Origin: UKL13-2 sp036394575
GTDB lineage: Bacteria; Pseudomonadota; Gammaproteobacteria; Burkholderiales; Usitatibacteraceae
Assembly (NCBI GenBank): GCA_036394575.1
Contig: DASWEY010000078.1
Location: 1 to 64,000 of the forward strand
Length of the DNA: 64,000 bases
Direction: 5' to 3'
Positions 57,560-64,000 of the stretch are shown piece after piece; within the stretch, counting starts at the first letter, position 1; every line of letters starts with the position of its first letter. Made by a program: the position numbers and the translations under genes. The notes beneath the pieces are model-generated. The model saw nothing but the letters and a program-made list of their open reading frames with translations, was not told the DNA's origin and made no database searches.

Positions 57560-58446
57560 TCGATGTTCTGGATTTGTTCGCGCATCTGCTCGATCAGCAC
57601 CTTCAGTTCGACCGAGATCTTGGTCACGTCGGTCGACACCGACTTCGAGCCCAGGGTGTTCGATTCGCGGTTCAGTTCCTGCATCAGAAAATCAAGGCGC
57701 TTGCCGACCACGCCGCCGCCTTTGAGCACCCGCCGTACCTCGGCCACATGGGTCGTCAGCCGGTTCAACTCCTCGGCGACGTCGATGCGCGAGGCGAACA
57801 GCACCACTTCCTGCTTGATGCGTTCATCGGTGCCGGCGGCGTCGAAGGCCTCGGCCAGTTTTTGCGCAAGCTTGTCCTGATAGGCCGCCACCAGCTGCGG
57901 GATCAGCGGCGTCACCTGTTTGATCAGTTCGTCGATGCGGTCGAGGCGCTCGATCAGCATCGCCGCCAGCTTGGCGCCTTCGCGGCCGCGGGTGGCGTTG
58001 AGCTCTTCGATGGCCTGCTTGAGCAGGCCGATCAGTTTTTCGCGCGCCTCATCGGTGCCCAGGGCCTCCGCCGCCATCACGCCGGGCGCGTGCATCACTT
58101 CCCATACCGACAGGGGCTGGGCGTTGAAGCGCGCCAGGATCGACTTCTGCAATTCCTGCAACGCAGCCAGCGCGGCTTCGTTCGGAGTGAAGGTATCGCG
58201 CGAGGCGATCGGCGTGAACGTGATGCGGCAATCGACCTTGCCGCGCGTCAGTTTGGCCGCGACCAGCTCGCGCATCGCCGCTTCGAGGGCGCGCAGATCT
58301 TCGGGCATGCGCGTCTGGAACTCCAGATAGCGGTGGTTGACCGATTTCAGTTCCAGCGCGAAACGACCGCCCGGCACCTCGCCGCTGACGGCGGCAAAAC
58401 CGGTCATGCTGAGAACGGAAGAAACGGGTGAGGAAGAAGCGGCCAT
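57556..58446 (-). CDS. yicC: YicC family endoribonuclease
   Basis: This is a 296-residue protein from ATG 58446. It belongs to the YicC family, reported in E. coli as an endoribonuclease that affects small RNA decay. Motifs are SMTGFAAVSGE, LELKSVNHRYLEFQTRMPEDLRALE and RGKVDCRITF near the N-terminus, and the C-terminal DUF1732 part with RIDVAEELNRLTTHVAEVRR, GKRLDFLMQELNRESNTLGSKS and MREQIQNIE. The ATG used has only a weak ribosome site; an alternative is 58410. Coupled to gmk. Confidence 0.92.
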   Translation of the reverse strand: MAASSSPVSSVLSMTGFAAVSGEVPGGRFALELKSVNHRYLEFQTRMPEDLRALEAAMRELVAAKLTRGKVDCRITFTPIASRDTFTPNEAALAALQELQKSILARFNAQPLSVWEVMHAPGVMAAEALGTDEAREKLIGLLKQAIEELNATRGREGAKLAAMLIERLDRIDELIKQVTPLIPQLVAAYQDKLAQKLAEAFDAAGTDERIKQEVVLFASRIDVAEELNRLTTHVAEVRRVLKGGGVVGKRLDFLMQELNRESNTLGSKSVSTDVTKISVELKVLIEQMREQIQNIE

Positions 58447-58700
58447 GGCTGGAATTCGCGGCAAAAAAATCGATAAAGCCGAACCACGCAGAAACGGGTT
58501 CGGCACAAAAAAGGGCGCAGAATGTCGGCTTTGGGCTAAGCCGGGAACGGCAAGGTTTCTTTACAAGTGGGTGGCAACACGTGAGAATTATAGCTTACGC
58601 CCCATGCAAGCCTTGCCCCGTACCGAACCGCCCGCGCATCCGCACCATTTAGCGTACCTGCCCCTTTCCGCGCCGCGGGCGGGGACACCCAGTGGGAACC

Positions 58701-59660
58701 ATGGCAACACAATCGAATCAACCGCTGCCTGACGGCTACCAGCTACAGAACTACACCATCGACAAGCTGCTTTCATCGGGCGGGTTTTCCATCGTCTACC
58801 TGGCACACGATGAGGCCGGCACCCCGGTGGCCATCAAGGAATACATGCCGGCCGCCTTGGTGGTGCGGCGCGACGGCGCGCATATTGAAATCAGTTCGGA
58901 CGAGAACCTGGCGGTATTCCGGCACGGCCTCAAGTGTTTTTTCGAGGAAGGCCGCGCCCTGGCGACGATATCGCACCCCAATATCGTCCGCGTGGAAAGT
59001 TTTTTCCGCGCCAATGAAACCGTCTACATGGCCATGCAGTATGTGCGCGGCCGCACCCTGCAATTCCATATTCAGCGCCACCGCATGGAATTTAGCGAGA
59101 GCTTCATTCGCCGCCTGTTCACGCATTTGCTCAACGGCCTGCGCGAAGTGCATGCCAAGAAGCTTCTGCACCTCGACATCAAGCCCGCCAATATCTACAT
59201 CACCATGGAAGGCAAGCCGGTGCTGCTCGATTTCGGCGCGGCCCGCCAGGCGCTGACCTCGGACGCGCCCAAGCTGCGGCCGATGTATACCGCCGGCTAT
59301 GCGGCGCCCGAGCAATACCGTAATTTCGACCAGCTCGGGCCCTGGTCGGACATCTATGCGATCGGCGCCGCGATTTACTGCTGCATCGCCGGTATCCACC
59401 CGCAGCCGGCCAACGAGCGCGAGAAGGAAGACCGCATGGAATCCCTGCGCACGCTGGCGCGGCAGACCTATTCGGACGATCTCATCGATATCGTTTACTG
59501 GTGCCTCAAGCTCGACCACCTGTCGCGCCCGCAGTCCGCCTTTGAACTGCAACGGGCACTGATGAAAGACCCGACCGAGGGACAGATGGCGGATGCCGGT
59601 GAAGCGGAAAACACCTTCACCGGACGCATCAAGGCCACCCTCAACCGGAAGATTTTCTAG
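58701..59660 (+). CDS. Serine/threonine protein kinase
   Basis: This is a 319-residue Hanks-type kinase. The glycine loop is SSGGFSIVYLA, the ATP-binding Lys is in VAIKEYMP, the catalytic loop is HLDIKPANIYI (Asp and Asn present; an HLD variant of HRD), the Mg loop is DFGAARQ and the substrate-binding region has AGYAAPEQY. About 50 residues follow the kinase domain. There is no membrane helix, so it is cytosolic. It starts at ATG 58701, or GTG 58692. It lies divergent from yicC and is followed within 3 bp by a PP2C phosphatase, so the pair sets phosphorylation of shared targets. Confidence 0.93.
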   Translation: MATQSNQPLPDGYQLQNYTIDKLLSSGGFSIVYLAHDEAGTPVAIKEYMPAALVVRRDGAHIEISSDENLAVFRHGLKCFFEEGRALATISHPNIVRVESFFRANETVYMAMQYVRGRTLQFHIQRHRMEFSESFIRRLFTHLLNGLREVHAKKLLHLDIKPANIYITMEGKPVLLDFGAARQALTSDAPKLRPMYTAGYAAPEQYRNFDQLGPWSDIYAIGAAIYCCIAGIHPQPANEREKEDRMESLRTLARQTYSDDLIDIVYWCLKLDHLSRPQSAFELQRALMKDPTEGQMADAGEAENTFTGRIKATLNRKIF

Positions 59661-59663
59661 CCC

Positions 59664-60578
59664 ATGCGCTTCACCATCTTCCAGGACAGCTACATCGGTG
59701 GCCGCAAGGTCAACCAGGACCGGCTTGCCTACTCCTATTCCAAGGATGTCCTGTTGATGGTGATCGCCGACGGCATGGGCGGGCATGCGCGCGGCGAGAT
59801 CGCGGCGGAAATCGCCGTCAATTCGATCACCAACCGCTTCCAGCAAGAGGCCGCGCGCGGCTATCTGCGCCGCCCCAAGGAATTCCTGGAATCGGCGATC
59901 AATGCGGCGCATCGCGCCATCGTGGCTTTCGCCGATCAGCACGAAATGCTCGAGTGCCCGCGCACCACGGTGGTGGCGTGCATCGTGCAGGATGGGCTGG
60001 CCTGCTGGGCCCATTCCGGCGACTCGCGGCTGTATGTATTCCGCAGCGGCGATCTGGGCAGCGCCACCGTCGATCACTCGCGGGTGCAGCAGCTGATGGA
60101 CGCCGGCATGATCACCCCCGCGCAGGCCGCGGTGCATCCCGACCGCAACAAGATTTACAACTGCCTGGGCGGCGTGCTGCCGCCCGCGGTCACGCATTCC
60201 GAGCCCTGGTCCATGCAGGAGGGCGACACCATCCTGATGTCGACGGACGGCTTCTGGGCGCAGGTCAGCACCACATTCATCGCGCTCAAGCTGCAGCGCG
60301 AGGACATTCTGAGCCTGGTGCCGAAGCTGATGGAAGAGGCCGAGCGCAAGGCCGGTTCGGAGTCGGACAATCTCTCGGTCATCGGCCTCACCTGGGAAAA
60401 ACAGGACGCCGGCGTGGGTGCGCCGACCGTCACCGTCACCGAGCCGGTGCAGGGTTTCACCACCGCCTCGATGAACACCACCCAGCCGATCGGGGCCTTC
60501 AAGGAAACGGTGACTGAGGAAGATATCGAACGCGCCATCCAGGAAATCCAGGACGCGATCAAAAAAGTCGGCAAATAA
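59664..60578 (+). CDS. PP2C-type protein phosphatase
   Basis: This is a 304-residue Mn/Mg-dependent phosphatase. Metal-binding Asp residues lie in NQDRLAYSYS, VIADGMGGHARGE and the later STDGFW and ESDNLSV. WAHSGDSRLYV and DHSRVQQLMDAG are the usual PP2C blocks. A C-terminal region after about residue 245 (VTVTEPVQGFTTAS to ERAIQEIQDAIKKVGK) is outside the catalytic domain and ends in a helix. It is 3 bp after the kinase gene, and 25 bp before rph. It probably reverses the action of the kinase. Confidence 0.93.
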   Translation: MRFTIFQDSYIGGRKVNQDRLAYSYSKDVLLMVIADGMGGHARGEIAAEIAVNSITNRFQQEAARGYLRRPKEFLESAINAAHRAIVAFADQHEMLECPRTTVVACIVQDGLACWAHSGDSRLYVFRSGDLGSATVDHSRVQQLMDAGMITPAQAAVHPDRNKIYNCLGGVLPPAVTHSEPWSMQEGDTILMSTDGFWAQVSTTFIALKLQREDILSLVPKLMEEAERKAGSESDNLSVIGLTWEKQDAGVGAPTVTVTEPVQGFTTASMNTTQPIGAFKETVTEEDIERAIQEIQDAIKKVGK

Positions 60579-60603
60579 AATCAATCACCAATCGAAAGAA
60601 GCC

Positions 60604-61335
60604 ATGCCACGCTCGTTCAACCGCAGCGCGCAGCAGCTGCGCCCCGTCACCATCGCCCGCCACTACACCAGGCATGCCGAAGGCTCGGTGCTGATCGCGG
60701 TCGGCGACACCAAGGTACTGTGCACCGCCAGCGTGGAAGAGCGCGTGCCGCCGCATAAAAAGGGCTCGGGCGAAGGCTGGGTCACCGCCGAATACGGCAT
60801 GCTGCCGCGCGCCACCAATACCCGCAGCGACCGCGAAGCCGCGCGCGGCAAGCAGAGCGGCCGCACCCAGGAAATCCAGCGCCTCATCGGCCGCTCGCTG
60901 CGCGCCGTGGTCGATCTCAAAAAACTTGGCGAACGCCAGATCACCCTCGACTGCGATGTGATCCAGGCCGACGGCGGCACCCGCTGCGCTTCGATCACCG
61001 GCGCGTTTGTGGCCTTGCACGATGCGATCAACGGCCTGCTGGAAAAAGGCGCGATTGCGGTTTCGCCGATCAACGATTTCGTCGCGGCGATCTCCGTCGG
61101 CATCGGTGATATAGACGGCAAGCACACCGCCCTGCTCGACCTCGATTACCTTGAGGATTCGTCCTGCGAAACCGATATGAATGTGGTCATGACCGGCGGC
61201 GGTGCGTTCATCGAAATCCAGGGCACGGCGGAGGGCACGCCATTTTCGCGCGCGGATATGGATGCGTTGGTGGAGCTGGCGGATCAAGGGATCCGGGAGC
61301 TGGTGGCGGCGCAGCGGAAGGCGCTTGGGCTTTAA
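60604..61335 (+). CDS. rph: Ribonuclease PH
   Basis: This 243-residue phosphorolytic exoribonuclease trims the 3' end of tRNA. Motifs are MPRSFNRSAQQLRPVTI, EGSVLIAVGDTKVLCTASVEERVP, GEGWVTAEYGMLPRAT, RSLRAVVDLKKLGERQITLDCDVIQADGGTR and DLDYLEDSSCETDMNVVMTGGG, all intact. AAAGAAGCC precedes the ATG. In relatives the purine NTPase gene rdgB and hemW usually follow; here they do not. Confidence 0.96.
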   Translation: MPRSFNRSAQQLRPVTIARHYTRHAEGSVLIAVGDTKVLCTASVEERVPPHKKGSGEGWVTAEYGMLPRATNTRSDREAARGKQSGRTQEIQRLIGRSLRAVVDLKKLGERQITLDCDVIQADGGTRCASITGAFVALHDAINGLLEKGAIAVSPINDFVAAISVGIGDIDGKHTALLDLDYLEDSSCETDMNVVMTGGGAFIEIQGTAEGTPFSRADMDALVELADQGIRELVAAQRKALGL

Positions 61336-61685
61336 GCGACATTCAGCAAACCCTGCAATTCCAGAGCGAAGCGGAGACTACCGCTCCCGCCCCCCATCGT
61401 GCAATGCCTTCAGTGCCGGCAACAGCGGGCATTCCATGGCGATGCGCATCCTTTGATTGATCCCGATAATCGCCCGCATGCCGGGCGACTAGCTAGACCT
61501 TCACTTTTTTGCTGCGGGAGAACAAATCCGACATAGTCGTTCTTGACCATCGCTTCGCGCGAATTGACAGGTGGGATGCAGTAGAACTGGCAACTGAACG
61601 CCGAGGGTGTAAGAATTTTTGTGTAGATTGAAATTCCGCGGAGCTCTTTTTTGGATGGGGAGCTTACGGCTTTGCGTAGTAGACG
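61336..61685. other. Gap after rph without a supported gene
   Basis: The 350-bp gap has a perfect 7-bp hairpin (TCGCCCG 61470-61476, CGGGCGA 61482-61488), but no U-tract. A short minus-strand frame (about 24 codons, near 61450 down) is too small and unlike a known protein. No tRNA-like structure was seen. It may be the scar of a lost rdgB-hemW block. Confidence 0.5.
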
Positions 61686-62801
61686 CTACACCGCCGTATA
61701 TTTCCCCACAAACCCCCGGTCAATCCAGTCCTTCCACTTCCACACCCACGCACCTTCCCAGGTGAGCGAACCCCAGGACGCAATCGCATAGCGATCGCCG
61801 GTGCTAAGCAGATACAGCGAGCGGGCTTGCGGCCGGAAGGCCTTGAGCGGCTGTTGTGCGATGAAGCGGCGCAGGTTGCCGGCCAGCGGCGGTCCGCCGC
61901 GCACCGCGTAGACGCCCGACTTGGGCCTGGAAAAATGTTCCATCGTGGCGCAGTCGCCGGCCGCGAACACCTGCGGGTGCGAGGTCGATTGCAAATGATC
62001 GTTGACGAGGATGAAGCCGCGTTCGTCACAGGCGAGTCCCGCGGCGCGCGGCCAGTCGGCCGCGGAGGCGCCGGTGGCGGTGATGATCACATCGACGTCC
62101 AGTTTTTCGCCCGAGGCCAGATGCACCGCCTGGGCCTCGATGCGCGTGGCGGCCTGCCCGGCGATCAGCTTGATGCCGCGTTCGGCAAGGATCGGCAGCA
62201 GGCGTTTGCCGACGGTGCCGGGGAGGGTGTTGGCGGCCGATACCAGGCTGATCTCGACCTGCTCGCGGGGAAAGGCATGCTGCAGGCCCAGCGCCAGCTC
62301 GATGCCGCCGGCGCCGGCGCCGACGAATACGAAGCGCTTCATCGCGCGGTCCTGGTCGGCGGCGCTGCCGTAGTGCACCGCCGCCTTGATGCGCGCGACA
62401 GTCTCGATGAAGGTCTCGATCGGCCGTACCGAGACCGCATGCTCGCCGGCGCCGGGGATGGCGGATAGATCGGCCGCCGAGCCGGTGTCGATGGACAGCG
62501 CATCGAAGGACAGCACATTGCCGTTGTCGCAGCTGACGGTGTTATGGCTTAAATCCAGCGCGATCGCGCGGCCCTCGCAGAAAATGGCGCCGGCGCGCCT
62601 GGCCAGCGGCGCCAGCGGAATCACGCACTGTTCGATGCGGTAATGCCCCGCCACCCAGCCGGGCAGCATGCCCGAATACACCTGGTGCGGCCAGGGCGAC
62701 AGCAGGGTGATTTCGACGTTTTCAATCGGCGCATCGCCGAGCGATTTGAGCACATGCAGATGCGCGTGGCCGCCGCCGAGCAGAAGCAGGCGTTTTTTCA
62801 T
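61686..62801 (-). CDS. FAD-dependent pyridine nucleotide-disulfide oxidoreductase (SelD-fusion type)
   Basis: This is a 371-residue flavoprotein. MKKRLLLLGGGHAHLHVLKSL is the FAD-binding start seen in the oxidoreductase domain often fused to selenide water dikinase (SelD). The second nucleotide-binding loop is VFVGAGAGGIELALGL, and VFAAGDCATM is the conserved second FAD motif. There is no redox-active CxxC, so it is nearer to NADH dehydrogenase-II/sulfide-quinone-type enzymes. The first ATG is 62801; sequence before it belongs to the upstream gene. It overlaps the DUF3047 gene by 4 bp. No selD is in the window. Its own electron acceptor is unknown. Confidence 0.88.
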   Translation of the reverse strand: MKKRLLLLGGGHAHLHVLKSLGDAPIENVEITLLSPWPHQVYSGMLPGWVAGHYRIEQCVIPLAPLARRAGAIFCEGRAIALDLSHNTVSCDNGNVLSFDALSIDTGSAADLSAIPGAGEHAVSVRPIETFIETVARIKAAVHYGSAADQDRAMKRFVFVGAGAGGIELALGLQHAFPREQVEISLVSAANTLPGTVGKRLLPILAERGIKLIAGQAATRIEAQAVHLASGEKLDVDVIITATGASAADWPRAAGLACDERGFILVNDHLQSTSHPQVFAAGDCATMEHFSRPKSGVYAVRGGPPLAGNLRRFIAQQPLKAFRPQARSLYLLSTGDRYAIASWGSLTWEGAWVWKWKDWIDRGFVGKYTAV

Positions 62802-63523
62802 TTGGGGGCAAAGTGAAAGTCGCCGAACCAGGTCGTCACCTGCTCGCCGGTCTGGTCGGTGTCGTTGCCGATCGCCACGCCGGTAACGCGCGGCGGCTCG
62901 CGGCCGAAGGCCAGGCGAAAATCGGCGGCGACATCGCGCGTCTCGCTCATCCACGCGCCCACATGTTCCGGGCCGCTTTGCAGCACGAATTTTTGCACCG
63001 ATTTGGTAAAGGGACTGGCATGCGCATAGCCGATGCGGTGCTTGTTATCCCAGACGTAAACCAGAGCAGCCGTCGGCACATCCGGTCCGGCAACCAGGCG
63101 CGCGAGGCGGATCTTGTTGCGCTCGGTGAACGACAGCGACTCCAGCGGCACATCGAAAAACACGTACACGCGGGCGGCGAAATCGTCGCCGGCTTTGTCT
63201 TCCATATCGGCCTTGTCGATCACGCGGCTGACTTTCCAGCGCCAGCTGAGCATCGGCATTTTTGTCGGGTCGATATTGAAGGGTAGCGAGATGCTGCCGG
63301 CGGAATTATTCGAATCGACCTTGAGCACGGTGATGCCCTGGTCGGCAACGAGTGCGACCGAATTGCGTTTGATCCTGGGGATGGCGACGAAGCGCAGCGC
63401 GGGCGGCAGGGCCTGGCCGGGTTTCAGTGCGGAGAATGTGGGCACGCTCGTGCCGGTGCCGGTATCGGCCTGCACGGTTGCCGCGAGCAACAGGGCGGCA
63501 AGAAAAATGAGGACCGGTTTCAT
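62798..63523 (-). CDS. DUF3047 family exported protein
   Basis: This 241-residue protein has a signal peptide (MKPVLIFLAALLLAATVQAD). The mature part has ITVLKVDSNNSAGSISLPF, MLSWRWKVSRVIDKADMEDKAGDDFAARVYVFFD, AALVYVWDNKHRIGYAHASP and VAADFRLAFGREPPRVTGVAIGNDTDQTGE, all features of DUF3047, a beta-rich family related to carbohydrate-binding folds. Function is unknown. It overlaps the transferase gene upstream by 4 bp and the FAD oxidoreductase downstream by 4 bp, so three proteins are made as one unit. Confidence 0.88.
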   Translation of the reverse strand: MKPVLIFLAALLLAATVQADTGTGTSVPTFSALKPGQALPPALRFVAIPRIKRNSVALVADQGITVLKVDSNNSAGSISLPFNIDPTKMPMLSWRWKVSRVIDKADMEDKAGDDFAARVYVFFDVPLESLSFTERNKIRLARLVAGPDVPTAALVYVWDNKHRIGYAHASPFTKSVQKFVLQSGPEHVGAWMSETRDVAADFRLAFGREPPRVTGVAIGNDTDQTGEQVTTWFGDFHFAPK

Positions 63524-64000
63524 GCCGGCCAAAAAAATTCCAGCGGCGGTCGCAGCGCCTGCAAACGCGGCAGGTCGGCGGGGCGGTCGACATCCCAGAG
63601 CGTTTCCATTTCATGCCAGCGGAGGCCGCAAGCCTTGAGATTGTGTCGCTGTTGTTCGAGCACGCTGCCGCTGCCCCAGGAAATGTCCTTGAACATATCG
63701 GGGTGGGTGCGGCGCGCGCCGATCAGAGCGTAGCCGCCGTCCTCGGCCGGCGTCAGTGCGATGTCGTGCTTGGCGAGAGCAGCGGCGGCCGCGTCGATGT
63801 GTTTGGCGGTGAGCGCCGGACAATCGGCGCCGATGATGATCGCTCCTGCAAATTCGCTCAGTGCGCGTTCAAGCACGCGCAACATTCGCTCGCCGAGATC
63901 GCCCCCGCCTTGCAGCGTCAACTCGATTTCAAAATCCTCGGCGCAGGATTGAAAAAATGAGTGCGAATCGTCCGGAGCGCAGCAAAGCTCGATGAGATCC
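63520..64000 (-). CDS. TIGR04282/DUF2064-type glycosyltransferase-like protein, partial
   Basis: The gene continues off the right edge; 159 codons and the stop are present. The frame is open to the last base of the window, reading DLIELCCAPDDSHSFFQSCA at its upstream end, then EIELTLQGGGDLGERM and IIIGADCPALTAKHID, with the C-terminal TPAEDGGYALIGARR and SWGSGSVLEQ. These are the conserved blocks of the GT-A-fold family once named rSAM/selenodomain-associated transferase 1, also found with arsenosugar genes. A start at 63921 (TTG) would truncate the family domain and is not the real one. Coupled to DUF3047 by a 4-bp overlap. Confidence 0.88.
   Translation of the reverse strand, partial: DLIELCCAPDDSHSFFQSCAEDFEIELTLQGGGDLGERMLRVLERALSEFAGAIIIGADCPALTAKHIDAAAAALAKHDIALTPAEDGGYALIGARRTHPDMFKDISWGSGSVLEQQRHNLKACGLRWHEMETLWDVDRPADLPRLQALRPPLEFFWPA

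Noticed and set aside
58773..60584. 603-codon minus-strand open frame over the kinase and phosphatase
   Set aside because: It mirrors the coding strand of two clearly conserved proteins; high GC keeps the opposite frame open.

Overview
The window looks like chromosomal DNA from a high-GC betaproteobacterium, most likely a member of or close relative of the Burkholderiales. The best support is the block at 49.5-61.3 kb (ubiA, a TrpF-like gene, ubiC, recG, ridA, spoT, rpoZ, gmk, yicC, a Ser/Thr kinase, a PP2C phosphatase, rph), whose order resembles that of many Burkholderiales. I saw no tRNA, rRNA or CRISPR array. The window is not anchored by any sequence search, so the taxon is an inference.

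Region by region: 1-7.7 kb is a self-contained multidrug efflux module: TetR repressor, adaptor, RND pump and an SDR oxidoreductase on the minus strand, with a divergent outer-membrane factor. Two copies of the same 24-bp palindrome sit on the two promoters. The module is bounded by an IS21-like remnant on the left and, on the right, by the first 20 or so codons of a LysR gene followed by AT-rich non-coding DNA. 8-25 kb is housekeeping and stress genes: bioA-dacB, three small proteins, a SulP transporter, LysR/DoxX, an extradiol-type dioxygenase, a flavin monooxygenase, an NYN protein, a Kef-type K+/H+ antiporter with its flavoprotein partner, a ferredoxin-CDGSH protein and a PaiB-like protein.

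25.1-28.2 kb is an accessory patch: a brnTA toxin-antitoxin pair, an AT-rich AbiGi-like gene, and two VOC-fold genes that form integron gene cassettes. I see two clear attC sites (60 and 69 bp), an attI-like segment and a candidate cassette promoter, all correctly oriented, but no integrase. The pair of cassettes is flanked by an imperfect copy of the terminator of the next gene. 28.2-35.3 kb holds a lipoprotein, a site-2-type metalloprotease coupled to a DUF2167 protein, an MFS exporter, a YdeI-like protein, a DUF885 metallopeptidase-like protein and a cupin.

35.4-46.6 kb contains a Liv-type ABC importer whose operon includes a secreted PHB-depolymerase-like esterase, divergent from a TonB-dependent receptor that is followed by a TetR regulator and an alpha/beta hydrolase. 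Together they could form one scavenging system for an ester or polyester substrate; this is inference. 46.8-49.1 kb has a small heat-shock protein with a sigma-32-like promoter, a DUF3224 lipoprotein and a thiolase. After rph, 61.7 kb to the right end is a translationally coupled set (TIGR04282-type transferase, DUF3047, SelD-fusion-type FAD oxidoreductase) that runs out of the window.

Dispersed palindromic repeats lie between genes at 7978, 23233, 23347, 32134, 32274, 49314 and 49375. One 55-bp family has a loop that is inverted in one of its three copies.
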